Shown here one piece after another: positions 51,032-60,737 of a DNA stretch of 64,000 bases; within the stretch, counting starts at the first letter, position 1, and the number at the start of each line of letters is the position of its first letter. This DNA comes from JACCTH01 sp035281645 (GTDB lineage: Bacteria; Actinomycetota; Acidimicrobiia; Spongiisociales; ZC4RG35), in contig DATEDN010000141.1 in assembly GCA_035281645.1 (NCBI GenBank), positions 16,266-80,265 of the forward strand, given 5' to 3'. Made by a program: the position numbers and the translations under genes. The notes below the pieces were generated by a model that was given only the letters and a program-made list of their open reading frames with translations, was not told the DNA's origin and did no database searches.

Positions 51032-52054
51032 ATGCGAATTCTTGTTACCGGCGGGACTGGCTTCGTCGGGAGTCACGTCGCGGTCGCGCTTATCGAAGCC
51101 GGCCATGAGCCGGTCATCGTCGACAACCTTTCGAACTCCCAGCTGAGCGTCATCGACGGAATCGAGTCGATCACCGGCTTCCGTCCTCCCTTTTTCCAGC
51201 TCGACATCGGAGATCAATTGGCCTTGCACGAGGCGATTGATCCGGGGGTTGATGCCGTCGTCCACCTCGCAGCCTGGAAGGCGGTGGGGGAGTCCGTCGC
51301 CAAACCCCTTCGCTACTACGGCAACAACGTCGGCGCGACCGTCCGCATGCTCGAAGTGCTGGCCGAAGCGGGCGTGCGCAACCTGGTGTTCTCAAGCTCG
51401 GCGACGGTCTACGGCCAGCCCGTCGAGCTTCCCTTGCGAGAAGACATGGCCACCGGGCGAGCTACCAACCCTTACGGATGGACGAAGATCATGATGGAGC
51501 AGGTCATGGCTGACCTTGCGCTCTCCGATCCCTCCTGGTCGATGACCTTCCTTCGCTACTTCAACCCAGTGGGGGCGCACGAAAGCGGGAAAATGGGGGA
51601 GGCGCCACATGGCGAGCCCAACAACATCATGCCCTATATCAGCCAGGTAGCGGCTGAGATCAGACCCATGCTGCGAGTCTTCGGAACCGACTATCCGACC
51701 CGCGACGGCACTCCGATTCGCGACTACGTCCACGTCATGGATGTGGCCGAGGGACATGCTCGGGCAGCCGGGGCCCTCACGGGCGAGCCCGGTACCCACA
51801 TCTACAACCTCGGCACCGGGCGAGGCACCACCGTCCTGGAGTTGGTTTCCGCGTTCGAATCCACCAACCAGGTCTCAGTGCCGTGGCAAGCTCATCCTCG
51901 CCGGCCTGGTGACATCGCCGAGAGTTGGGCCGCCGTCGAGCGAGCGGAGGATGATCTGGGCTGGAGGGCCAAGCGAGATCTCGCCGACATGTGCCGTGAC
52001 GCCTGGCAATGGCAACGGTCAGGCCTGACCGCATCCCGGTCCGACCAGCACTAG
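51032..52054 (+). CDS. galE: UDP-glucose 4-epimerase
   Basis: 340-residue extended SDR: Rossmann motif VTGGTGFVGSHVA, D/N in VDNLSNSQL, VVHLAAWKAVGESV, catalytic Ser in FSSSATVYGQP and Y-x-x-x-K in NPYGWTKIMMEQ, plus YFNPVGAHESGKMGE and RDGTPIRDYVHVMDVAEGH, which are typical of GalE rather than other SDRs. It supplies UDP-galactose for cell-surface glycans. 13 bases after the aconitase-X pair, possibly the same transcript. Confidence 0.9.
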   Translation: MRILVTGGTGFVGSHVAVALIEAGHEPVIVDNLSNSQLSVIDGIESITGFRPPFFQLDIGDQLALHEAIDPGVDAVVHLAAWKAVGESVAKPLRYYGNNVGATVRMLEVLAEAGVRNLVFSSSATVYGQPVELPLREDMATGRATNPYGWTKIMMEQVMADLALSDPSWSMTFLRYFNPVGAHESGKMGEAPHGEPNNIMPYISQVAAEIRPMLRVFGTDYPTRDGTPIRDYVHVMDVAEGHARAAGALTGEPGTHIYNLGTGRGTTVLELVSAFESTNQVSVPWQAHPRRPGDIAESWAAVERAEDDLGWRAKRDLADMCRDAWQWQRSGLTASRSDQH

Positions 52055-52065
52055 GTTTGCTCGCA

Positions 52066-55000
52066 GTGGCGATAGAAGCTCTGACCTCGGTCAATGCGAC
52101 GGTCGAGAGTGTGCTCGCGCTTTTGGATGAAGCTCCGGCTGACAAACACAGCCCACTCCTAGCGGAGTTCGCCAAGGCCTACTTGCGTCGCATCCCTCCC
52201 GGCAGCACCTTGAGTGCCAGTGAATGGCTGGCGGAGGTGGAGTCGCTTTTCGATTACATCCGGGTGCGCTCCGAGCCAGTTGCAGTCCGGGTTTACAACC
52301 CCGATTCGGATCCAGAGAAAGGCACAGTCGTCGACATCAATGTTGAGGACAGTCCGTTCCTGCTCGATTCGATTACCAACGAGATCGCCGCCCACGGCCT
52401 CGAGCCCGTACGAGTCAGCCACCCCGTGATTGGGGTGGAACGAGATCGCGACGGGAACCTGGTCGAAGTCGGACACGCACGCCACGCCCGACACAAAGAA
52501 TCGGTTCAGCACTATGAGCTCGATCGGCGCCTCTTCGACGCCGATCTGCCCGGCCTCGAGCGGGCATTGCGAGCGGTCCTAGCCGACGTCCGCTCGGCGG
52601 TTGACGACTTCTACCCGATGATGGACCGGGTCAACCGGATGGTGGAGCTGGCCCGGCGCGCCACCGGTTTCTACCCAGAGGCCGACATCGGGGAGGGAAT
52701 CGCCTTCTTGCAATGGCTGCGGGACAACAACTTCGTCTTCCTCGGCTATCGCGAATACAAGGTCGTAGACGTGAACGGTCAAGCGTGCGTAACCGTGGTG
52801 CCGGAAACGGGTCTTGGGATCCTGTCAGACACCAATCGCTCGCATGTGGCCGAGCCGATCCCCCTAGACGATCTCAGCCCCGAACTCGCTGCCCGGTATG
52901 AGAAGGGCGACCTCATCGTCATCACCAAGACAAACCGAGTCTCAACGGTTCACAGGCGGGTCAAGCTCGACTACGTCGGGGTCCGAATCGTCGGTCCCTC
53001 CGGCTCGACGGTGGGTGAAGCCCGGCTGCTCGGCCTTTTCACATCCAAAGCGCTGATGGAGCCTGCCTCACACGTGCCCATCTTGCGGCGCAAGCTCTCG
53101 CAACTGGTTGCCTCCGAGGATCTGATCGAGGGCTCCCACGATCACAAGGCCGTAATCCAGATCTTCGAGGGATTCTCCAAATACGACCTCTTCACCGCTC
53201 CCACGGATGAGCTCCGCCGGGTGGTGATGGGTTTGTTGACGCTGCAAGAGACTCATCAGCTGCGACTTTTCGTCCGTCGAGACCTCCTCGAGCGGAGCGT
53301 GTCGATCCTGGTTGCTCTTCCCAGGGATCGATTCAATGCCGAGCTTCGGAAGCGGCTGCAAGACCTCTTCATGGCTCGCTACAAGGGCATGTCGATCGAC
53401 TATCACCTCGAGCTGGGGGAAGCGGACCCGGCCCAGATCCACTTCACCGTTTGGGTTAACGGTCCGGTTCCGGAAGTCGATTACGAGGAGCTCGAAGCCG
53501 AGGTCCTCGCCCTAACCAAGACCTGGTCAGATCGCCTGATCGAGACGCTGGAAAGGTTGCGGCCGGGGAAGGGCCGTCAGATCGGCGAGCTCTGGAGCCA
53601 CCGCTTTCCCGACTACTACACGGTCGCCGAAACGATGGAAACAGCGGCCGACGATGTCTTGGCGCTCGATCGCATCTCGCGGACCAAAGAGCCATTCACG
53701 GTGGCAATCCGCAACGAATCCCACCTGGGGGAGGACCTCACCCGCCTATTGCTATATCGCGCCGACGGCAAGCAACCGCTTTCGGAGCTTGTGCCCGGGC
53801 TCGAGGACATGGGCATGCATGTCATCGAAGAGGTTCCCACCCGGCTCTCGGGTGAGGGCAACTACTTCATCCACGACTTCGGAGTGGTGGGAAGTGACGG
53901 CAAGCCGTTAGATCTCGCCGCGTGTCGTGAACGGGTTTCGGCGGCGTTGACGGCGGTGTGGTCACACGAAGCGGAATCGGATGAGTTGAACCAACTGGTG
54001 ATATCCGCCGAGCTCACCCACTGGGAAGTGGGGATTATTCGGGCTTACCGGGTCTACTGGCGCCGGTTGGCGGCGGCCTTCACGGTGGGCTACCTCAACG
54101 ACGTCCTCAACGCATTTCCCCAGATAGTTGCCGATCTGATGGCGCTGTTCCGGGCGCGGTTCGATCCCAATCTCCAGAGGTCCGATCCAGACGGGATCCG
54201 CAAGCGCATCCTGGCGGCGCTGGACGCGATCCCAGCGCTCGATCATGACCGCATTCTGCGCTCGTTCTATCGACTGATCGAAGCCACATTGCGAACCAAC
54301 GCCTTCCTGCGGGGACGCACCAATCTGGCTTTCAAGCTGCTCTCGGCGGCCGTTCCGGACATGCCCTCTCCGGTGCCCTTTGCTGAGATCTTTGTCTATG
54401 GGCCAGGGGTAGAAGGCGTTCATCTCCGGGCGGGCCCGGTGGCCCGCGGAGGAATTCGTTGGTCGGATCGGAGGGAGGACTACCGGACGGAGGTCCTTGG
54501 CCTGATGAAGGCCCAAGTGACGAAGAATGCGGTGATCGTTCCCACCGGTGCCAAAGGTGGTTTTGTCCTTCGCCGAGTCCCGCTCGACCCGGCGGCGGTC
54601 GCCGCCGAGGTGAAGAACCAGTACGCCCATTACATCCGGGCGCTGCTCGACGTCACGGACAACCTGGTGGCGGGTGAGGTGGTCCATCCAAAGCTGAGAG
54701 TTCACGACGCCGAGGATCCCTACCTGGTGGTGGCGGCGGATCGTGGCACCGCTACCTTCTCCGACCTCGCCAACTCGATCGCGGCCGAATACGACTTCTG
54801 GCTCGACGACGCCTTCGCCTCCGGAGGCTCGGCTGGTTACGACCACAAAGCTCTCGGAATCACCGCCCGTGGAGCCTGGAAGTCTCTCGAACGGCACTTC
54901 CTCGAATTGGGCATCAATCCCCACGAAACGCCGTTCACGGCAATCGGAATCGGTGACATGTCGGGTGATGTGTTCGGAAACGGCATGCTGGGCTCCGACC

Positions 55001-56826
55001 GACTCCGGCTGGTGGCAGCCTTCGACCACCGCCACATCTTCATCGATCCCAATCCCGATCCGGCCGCCACCTATGCCGAACGGCGACGGCTCTTCGAACT
55101 TCCCCGCTCGTCCTGGGACGACTTCGACCGCTCGGTGCTTTCCGCGGGAGCCGGCATCTTCCCTCGCACCCTCAAGAAGATCGTCATTTCCCCCGAGGCG
55201 CAAGAAGCCTTGGGCGTCGAGCAGGCTGAGTGGACCCCAATCCAGCTGCTGCGGGCGATTCTCAAAGCACCAGTCGATCTCTTGTGGAACGGCGGCATCG
55301 GCACCTATGTCAAGGCGACGACCGAAACCCACGAGGCGGTGGGGGATAGGGGCAACGACGGTGTCCGCATCGATGCCAGCGAGCTCCGGGCCCGAGTGGT
55401 GGTAGAGGGCGGGAATCTCGGCCTGACTCAGGCCGCTCGGGTCGAGTACGCCTTGGCGGGCGGGAAGATCAACACCGATTTCATCGACAACTCCGGGGGA
55501 GTGAACTGCTCGGACCGCGAGGTCAATCTCAAGATCCTGCTGCGAATCGCAGAGGAGCGCCAGGGACTCGACCGCAAAGAACGTGACCGGCTGGTGGCTT
55601 CCGCCGCCGACGAAGTCGTCGAGAAGATTCTCTATGACAATTTCCAGCAAGCCCAGATGATCTCTCAGGAGGAAGGCGCCGCCGACCGGCGGATCTGGGC
55701 GCATGAGCAGTTGATGGCCCAACTCGAACGGGAGCAAATCCTCGATCGGGGCTTGGAAGGGGTCCCCCTATCCGAAGTCCTGGCGGAAAGAGGCCATCGT
55801 GGGGGAAAGGGGCTGACCAGGCCCGAGCTCGCGGTTCTTCTGGTCGACGCCAAACGAAGCATCTATGAGTCGATTGTCGCCAGTGATCTCGTGGATGATG
55901 AGTACCTGGTGAACGACCTGGTCGAGTATTTCCCCACAGAGGTGGCAAGTCGATACGAGGAGCTGATCCCGCTTCATCCTTTGCGGAAGGAGCTAATTGC
56001 CACAATCGTCTCAAACGACGTCGTCAACAGTGTCGGGATCACGTTCGTCAGCCGGACGATGGCCCGGAGCGGAAACTCGATTCCCGAGATCGTCAAGGCC
56101 TACCGGATTGCCCGCGATGTCTCCGGAGCCATACCCCGATGGGAGGCGGTCGAGAGTCTCGTCGGACAGCTGCCGAACCATCTTTGGTTGGAGCTGATGA
56201 CCGGCGCCGACCGGGTGGTGGCAGCTCTCACCCGTCGCTATCTGACACGGATGCCGCGGGGTGGGATCGGGGAGGCGGTGGCCGCCGACATGGCTGGCTT
56301 CGCCGATTTCGAGGAGACACTGCCCGATTCGGGGCCGAAGGAGTGGCAGCAGGCCCACGAGAAGGAGGAGTACGACATGGTCGAGGCCGGGGTACCCGCT
56401 GATCTCGCCCGCCGGTACGCCTATCGACGGCAACTGGTCCACGCTCCCGACGCTATCGCCGTCGCCAATCGGTTTGATCGGCCGGTCTCAGAGGTGGCCG
56501 AGGTGATGTTCGAAGCCGGCCAGGCCGTTGGACTGGACCAGCTCGAGGCGCTGGCGGCAACTTACAAATTCGTCGATGCATGGCAACGCTGGGCACTCGA
56601 GTCGCTCGAGGACGACATGGTGGGGATCCGCCGCGAGCTCACCGAGGCAATCCTCGAAGGCCGCGGGGACTCGACTCCGGCCGAGGCGGTCGCCGCCTAT
56701 CTGGAGGAGCAGGCGCCCGCTTTGCGACGCCTCGAGGCCTTCATCGCCAACCTCGACACCGACCAACCCGAGGACCTCTCACCCTTGATGATCGGGGTCC
56801 GTCAACTCCGCGCTCTCATCGGATAA
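52066..56826 (+). CDS. gdh: large NAD-specific glutamate dehydrogenase (GDH180 type)
   Basis: About 1,586 residues, oxidatively deaminating glutamate to 2-oxoglutarate. Typical elements: N-terminal ACT-like regions (VDINVEDSPFLLDSITNEI), the catalytic block RGGIRWSDRREDYRTEVLGL, MKAQVTKNAVIVPTGAKGGF with the substrate lysines, VTDNLV, GSAGYDHKALGITARGAW and the NAD domain GIGDMSGDVFGNGMLGSDRL. The start is GTG 52066 or TTG 52057; a longer frame overlaps galE. Together with an FHA/GarA-like protein elsewhere in the window, glutamate flux seems to be a regulated node. Confidence 0.94.
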   Translation: MAIEALTSVNATVESVLALLDEAPADKHSPLLAEFAKAYLRRIPPGSTLSASEWLAEVESLFDYIRVRSEPVAVRVYNPDSDPEKGTVVDINVEDSPFLLDSITNEIAAHGLEPVRVSHPVIGVERDRDGNLVEVGHARHARHKESVQHYELDRRLFDADLPGLERALRAVLADVRSAVDDFYPMMDRVNRMVELARRATGFYPEADIGEGIAFLQWLRDNNFVFLGYREYKVVDVNGQACVTVVPETGLGILSDTNRSHVAEPIPLDDLSPELAARYEKGDLIVITKTNRVSTVHRRVKLDYVGVRIVGPSGSTVGEARLLGLFTSKALMEPASHVPILRRKLSQLVASEDLIEGSHDHKAVIQIFEGFSKYDLFTAPTDELRRVVMGLLTLQETHQLRLFVRRDLLERSVSILVALPRDRFNAELRKRLQDLFMARYKGMSIDYHLELGEADPAQIHFTVWVNGPVPEVDYEELEAEVLALTKTWSDRLIETLERLRPGKGRQIGELWSHRFPDYYTVAETMETAADDVLALDRISRTKEPFTVAIRNESHLGEDLTRLLLYRADGKQPLSELVPGLEDMGMHVIEEVPTRLSGEGNYFIHDFGVVGSDGKPLDLAACRERVSAALTAVWSHEAESDELNQLVISAELTHWEVGIIRAYRVYWRRLAAAFTVGYLNDVLNAFPQIVADLMALFRARFDPNLQRSDPDGIRKRILAALDAIPALDHDRILRSFYRLIEATLRTNAFLRGRTNLAFKLLSAAVPDMPSPVPFAEIFVYGPGVEGVHLRAGPVARGGIRWSDRREDYRTEVLGLMKAQVTKNAVIVPTGAKGGFVLRRVPLDPAAVAAEVKNQYAHYIRALLDVTDNLVAGEVVHPKLRVHDAEDPYLVVAADRGTATFSDLANSIAAEYDFWLDDAFASGGSAGYDHKALGITARGAWKSLERHFLELGINPHETPFTAIGIGDMSGDVFGNGMLGSDRLRLVAAFDHRHIFIDPNPDPAATYAERRRLFELPRSSWDDFDRSVLSAGAGIFPRTLKKIVISPEAQEALGVEQAEWTPIQLLRAILKAPVDLLWNGGIGTYVKATTETHEAVGDRGNDGVRIDASELRARVVVEGGNLGLTQAARVEYALAGGKINTDFIDNSGGVNCSDREVNLKILLRIAEERQGLDRKERDRLVASAADEVVEKILYDNFQQAQMISQEEGAADRRIWAHEQLMAQLEREQILDRGLEGVPLSEVLAERGHRGGKGLTRPELAVLLVDAKRSIYESIVASDLVDDEYLVNDLVEYFPTEVASRYEELIPLHPLRKELIATIVSNDVVNSVGITFVSRTMARSGNSIPEIVKAYRIARDVSGAIPRWEAVESLVGQLPNHLWLELMTGADRVVAALTRRYLTRMPRGGIGEAVAADMAGFADFEETLPDSGPKEWQQAHEKEEYDMVEAGVPADLARRYAYRRQLVHAPDAIAVANRFDRPVSEVAEVMFEAGQAVGLDQLEALAATYKFVDAWQRWALESLEDDMVGIRRELTEAILEGRGDSTPAEAVAAYLEEQAPALRRLEAFIANLDTDQPEDLSPLMIGVRQLRALIG

Positions 56827-56829
56827 AAA

Positions 56830-56846
56830 GCGAACCCAGGGTTCGC
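56830..56846. terminator. short hairpin after the glutamate dehydrogenase gene
   Basis: GCGAACC (56830-56836) pairs with GGTTCGC (56840-56846) around a 3-base loop, four bases after the stop. It lies between convergent genes and has no T tract. Confidence 0.45.
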
Positions 56847-56932
56847 AGCCGCGCCCAACCCGTCTCCCAGCCCACAGAATCAAGCGAACGTCGGTCAACG
56901 TAACATAACGGGGATTATGGGCGCTTTATCGG

Positions 56933-58252
56933 CTATCGCCAGCGGACCTCATAAAGACGTACCGGCTCTTCAAAGCCTTTGAGCATGGTCTCGCCGCGGT
57001 CGTCATATGCATAGCCCTTTCCCGTTAGGAGGTGGCGCAGCGGCTCTGGAATGAGGATCTCGCCGGCACTCGCTTTGGCGGCGATTCGGGAGGCCAAGAT
57101 GACCGTGGACCCAAAGAGGTCGCCATCTTCCTCGATTGGCTCGCCAGCATTCAGACCGATGCGTACCTGCAGCGGTTCCCCATCGTGGTTAGCCAGAGCT
57201 CGCTGAAGGGCGATGGCGCAGTCCATCGCCTTGGTGACCGAGGCGAACGAGGCCATAAAGCCATCACCCATCGTCTTGACCTCGGTCCCGCCGTGTTCCA
57301 TCAGGACTTCTCGGGTAATGCGCTCGTGCGTTCGCAGCACCTCGCGCCCACGCTCATCCCCCAGCCGCCGCATCATCTCCGTGTGCCCGACGAGGTCGGA
57401 AAAGAGAACCGTTCGTACGCCTAGCCAGGGTTCCGACCGCGATTCCGGGACACCGTATGCCTCATTTACGAAAGCGACAATTCGCTCTGCCAGACCTTCC
57501 GGGTTGTCTGCCCAGAGGCCTTCGACCTCGACGAGCCGGGCGTCGGCAATCCTCGCCGCTAGCTCCCGCGACATCTCGGATGTAAACATCCGGCTTTCCT
57601 TGTGGTGGATGATCAACGTGGGAGCGGTGACCTGGTCGATCAGCCCACCGACGTCGAGCCTCTCGGCCCTTGAGTAGTCCTGCAAGTAGTAGTCGGGGCC
57701 GATGCATGCCCGGAGGTACGCACCATGATCGGCACTCACTGCCCGTCCCGAGCCGAAAACGACGTAGCCCAATGCTTCGGTAAACAGCTCGAAGTCACCT
57801 GCGAAGCTCCCGGCAAGAGCGCGCCATTGAGTGGTAGCGATGACATCTCGCTGGCGGACGTATCCGTCGATAAGCACCAGCCGGCGCACCAGCTCCGGCC
57901 GGCGTGCCGCGAAGGCGATCGCGGTCCGGCACGAAGCCTGTACCCCCGAGAGCGCGAAGCTTTCGAGACCCAAACGATCAACGACGGTCGCGAGGTCACG
58001 CAACCACTCGCCAGGCGCGGAAGGAAATACGCGGTCGGACAATCCGGTGCCACGAGCATCAAGCAGGACCAGGGTGTTCTCTTCCCGCAACCTCCGCAGG
58101 AAGCTGCCGATGACGGGGTGTGCCCACGCCAGCTGCACATGGGAGGCGGCTGGCTCATAGAACATAACGTGCGGGGGTCCGCTGCCCGACACGCTGTATG
58201 CAATCCGGACTCCGTCAGGCCCGGTGCAGTAACGAATTGCGCCTTCCTCCAT
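56933..58252 (-). CDS. alpha/beta-hydrolase-like sensor fused to class III adenylate/guanylate cyclase
   Basis: 439 residues from ATG 58250-58252. Residues 1-265 are an alpha/beta-hydrolase fold (YSVSGSGPPHVMF, VLLDARGTGLSD), but the nucleophile elbow reads G103-V-Q105-A-S, so the catalytic Ser is replaced by Gln, and the final His region reads LWADNPEG. Residues 275-439 are a class III cyclase domain: FSDLVGHTEMMRRLGD, EVKTMGDGFMASF, IGLNAGEP and SRIAAKASAGEIL. A ligand-binding dead hydrolase that controls cyclic-nucleotide synthesis is the likely reading. No membrane span. Confidence 0.85.
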   Translation of the reverse strand: MEEGAIRYCTGPDGVRIAYSVSGSGPPHVMFYEPAASHVQLAWAHPVIGSFLRRLREENTLVLLDARGTGLSDRVFPSAPGEWLRDLATVVDRLGLESFALSGVQASCRTAIAFAARRPELVRRLVLIDGYVRQRDVIATTQWRALAGSFAGDFELFTEALGYVVFGSGRAVSADHGAYLRACIGPDYYLQDYSRAERLDVGGLIDQVTAPTLIIHHKESRMFTSEMSRELAARIADARLVEVEGLWADNPEGLAERIVAFVNEAYGVPESRSEPWLGVRTVLFSDLVGHTEMMRRLGDERGREVLRTHERITREVLMEHGGTEVKTMGDGFMASFASVTKAMDCAIALQRALANHDGEPLQVRIGLNAGEPIEEDGDLFGSTVILASRIAAKASAGEILIPEPLRHLLTGKGYAYDDRGETMLKGFEEPVRLYEVRWR

Positions 58253-58352
58253 GCCGTGATTATGGGCCGAGACGGCACGGCAAGGGTCCTGGCACTTCAA
58301 CCTCGACGGTGCATCGTGCCCCCGAGAGGAATCGGCCCTTAGGAAATATCGG

Positions 58353-58910
58353 TCAGGCCAACGGTCGGTAGGTGGTAATGATGACCCCGCTCCTGGTCGG
58401 CTGTGCGCTCTCCAGGTGAAGTTTCTTCAACTCGGTGTCATCGGCAAAGAGCTTCTTCCGACCTTCACCGGCGATTACCGGGTGGATGAGCAGCACCAGT
58501 TCGTCGAGCAGGCCCAGATCCAATAACGACCGCACCAAGGTGGGGCTGCCGGCGACCGAGATGTTCTTTCCAGGCCCCTCCTTTAGGTGCCCGATCGTAC
58601 CGATGAGATCCGAGCCTTTGATCAGGGAACTATTGGCCCATTCGTCCACGTCTTTCAGCGTGTTCGAAACGACGTATTTGGGAGAGTTGTTGATCCAGTC
58701 GGCAAAGCCCACGTCATCACCGCTGGTCACGGTGGGCCAATAGCCCGCCCATTCGGTGTAGGTCACTCGCCCGAGCAGGATCGTGTCGGCGGTCTCGAGG
58801 GCAGTGGTCAGCGCCTCCCCCATCTGCTCATCGAAGTCGAATTGCCACTGATCTGGCGATTCCGCCACTCCGTCGAGCGATACGAAGAGACCCGATACAA
58901 CTTTGCGCAC
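58353..58910 (-). CDS. dihydrofolate-reductase-like (RibD C-terminal) family protein
   Basis: 185 residues. GTG 58908-58910 has GAGGAG upstream and opens directly with VVSGLFVSLDGVAESPDQW. Other family blocks are DTILLGRVTYTEWAGYWP, NNSPKYVVSNTL, NISVAGSPTLVRSLLDLGLL and DELVLLIHPVIAGEG. Likely an NADPH-dependent reductase of unknown substrate. Directly follows the nucleoside hydrolase gene (2-base gap), same operon. Confidence 0.85.
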   Translation of the reverse strand: MRKVVSGLFVSLDGVAESPDQWQFDFDEQMGEALTTALETADTILLGRVTYTEWAGYWPTVTSGDDVGFADWINNSPKYVVSNTLKDVDEWANSSLIKGSDLIGTIGHLKEGPGKNISVAGSPTLVRSLLDLGLLDELVLLIHPVIAGEGRKKLFADDTELKKLHLESAQPTRSGVIITTYRPLA

Positions 58911-58912
58911 CC

Positions 58913-59854
58913 TCACTCCTCTCGCCGGTAAGTCCCGAGTCGCTCGAGCAGATTCTTGGCAAATACTTCGCCGTCGAGGTCTATCCCCACTGCCGCGTTT
59001 GGGGTCTGCCCGGTGACGTGCCAACGGTCGACAACCGTACGCCCTCGGCAGAGGTCGGACTGGGTCTCGACTGTGACGTGGCAGTCGATCGTTTCCACCA
59101 GGTCGGGCCAAATGAGATGGGCGACTGCCAGCGCATCGTGTATCGGCACTCCCCCACGGCTCGCGTAGTGGCGTGGGTGGTTGACCAGGAAGAAGTCGAG
59201 CAACTCGGCGACGAACTTCCCCACGTCCCCGGAATCACGAAGCTGGTCAGCGTGATCGGGACCCAGCAGGGCCTTATGAGTTACGTCGAGTCCCATCATC
59301 GTGATGGGAAGGCCGGAGTGAAACACGCGGTGAGCGGCCTCCGGGTCGACATAGATGTTGAACTCGGCAGCCGGGGTCACGTTGCCCGTAGCGATCGCCC
59401 CTCCCATGAGGACGATGCGGGCGATTTGGGGCCCGATGTCCGGGTAGCTGTTGAGCAGGACGGCGATGTTCGTCAGCGGGCCAACCGGAATCAGCGTCAC
59501 CGGCTTCTCGGAGGCCGCAATCTTCTCGGCCAGAAAATCCACTGCGTGGACATCGGCCGCGGCCGTCTTCGGTGCGGGAAGCATGGGCCCATCGAGTCCG
59601 CTTTCCCCGTGGACGTTGGCGGCGATCTGCAAAGGCCGATACAGCGGCCGGGCGAAGCCCGCAGCCACGGAAACGTCGGTGCGTTGGGCGAGTTCGAGGA
59701 CCCGCAAGGCGTTGGGTGTGGTCTTGTCGAGACCGACATTGCCGGCCACGGTGGTTACGCCCAACACTTCGAGTTCGGGGCTGGCCAGGGCTAGCAACAG
59801 AGCGATGGCGTCGTCGTGCCCAGGATCGCAATCGATGAGGACGGGTATTGACAT
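58913..59854 (-). CDS. inosine-uridine-preferring nucleoside hydrolase
   Basis: 313 residues. The calcium/ribose-binding N-terminus DCDPGHDDAIALLLAL, the VGPLTNIAVLL loop, MGGAI, AEFNIYVDPEAA and MMGLDVTHKALL are diagnostic. It splits ribonucleosides into base and ribose. ATG overlaps the ribokinase stop (TGATG). With ribokinase it forms a two-step salvage route: nucleoside to ribose to ribose-5-phosphate. Confidence 0.93.
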   Translation of the reverse strand: MSIPVLIDCDPGHDDAIALLLALASPELEVLGVTTVAGNVGLDKTTPNALRVLELAQRTDVSVAAGFARPLYRPLQIAANVHGESGLDGPMLPAPKTAAADVHAVDFLAEKIAASEKPVTLIPVGPLTNIAVLLNSYPDIGPQIARIVLMGGAIATGNVTPAAEFNIYVDPEAAHRVFHSGLPITMMGLDVTHKALLGPDHADQLRDSGDVGKFVAELLDFFLVNHPRHYASRGGVPIHDALAVAHLIWPDLVETIDCHVTVETQSDLCRGRTVVDRWHVTGQTPNAAVGIDLDGEVFAKNLLERLGTYRREE

Positions 59855-60699
59855 CAGCTAAGGATCGAGTCCACCTGTGCGCTGGTGGGAAGAGATGGTT
59901 GAGCTCCTTCGCTGGTGGTGGCCAGTGCCCCGGCGGCGACCGCTCGGGTCAGAGCCGCCTCGGGTGTGAGATCGGCGAGAAGGCCCACGGTGAGGGCTGC
60001 CACCAGACAATCGCCGGCACCGACGGTGTCGACCGCATCGACCCGAGGAGGAACTGCGGAGGCAACCTGACGCCCATGCCGGAAGAGAACCGCTCCGGCC
60101 GGACCGCGGGTTATAGCCACCAGACCCTTGCATTCCTCGAGGTCCTCGCTCAGGGTGGCGTGCTCAACTTCGTTCACCACCACCAGATCGGCTCGACGCA
60201 GCACCTCGGCCGGCACCTTGCGAGCGGGGGCGGCATTGACGCAGAGGAATCCAGAGCAGGTGGCGGCCACCGATGAGACCGTTTCGATTGGGATCTCGAG
60301 TTGACAGATGACCGACTCCCCCGACCTGAGCTCGACTGCATCAGGAGTGAGTGATCGGTTCGCTCCCGGCGCCACCGCGATCAAGTTCTCCCCGTTCTCG
60401 CTGACGACGATGATGGCGGTTCCGGTCGGAAGCGATTCATGGGCCCAGCAGCGGCTGAGATCGACCCCTTCTTCTTCGAGCAGGCCAAGGGCGATCTCGG
60501 CTGCTTCGTCGTCGCCAACCGCCGCCACCAGGCCGACATCGGCGCCGAGCCGCCGGGCGGCGAGGGCCTGATTGCCTCCCTTGCCCCCGGGGTGGCGTGA
60601 GAAGACGCCGCCCGTGACTGTCTCCCCCGGCACCGGCAAGCTTTTCACCCTCATTACCAGATCGAGGTTGACGCTTCCGACGACGGTTACCGCGACCAT
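59854..60699 (-). CDS. rbsK: ribokinase
   Basis: 281-residue PfkB kinase: VVGSVNLDLVMRVKSLPVPG, substrate/anion site SRHPGGKGGNQALAARRLGA and the catalytic DTVGAGDCLVAALTVGL near the C-terminus. It phosphorylates ribose with ATP. First gene of a minus-strand operon with the nucleoside hydrolase and a reductase-like gene; no ribose transporter is adjacent. Confidence 0.9.
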   Translation of the reverse strand: MVAVTVVGSVNLDLVMRVKSLPVPGETVTGGVFSRHPGGKGGNQALAARRLGADVGLVAAVGDDEAAEIALGLLEEEGVDLSRCWAHESLPTGTAIIVVSENGENLIAVAPGANRSLTPDAVELRSGESVICQLEIPIETVSSVAATCSGFLCVNAAPARKVPAEVLRRADLVVVNEVEHATLSEDLEECKGLVAITRGPAGAVLFRHGRQVASAVPPRVDAVDTVGAGDCLVAALTVGLLADLTPEAALTRAVAAGALATTSEGAQPSLPTSAQVDSILS

Positions 60700-60737
60700 G
60701 TCGTTTCGACGTTAGCCAGGCATACACTCGCCACCCC

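Noticed and set aside
53962..55737. Long minus-strand frame inside the glutamate dehydrogenase gene
   Set aside because: Antisense shadow; the plus strand encodes conserved dehydrogenase blocks over the whole stretch.
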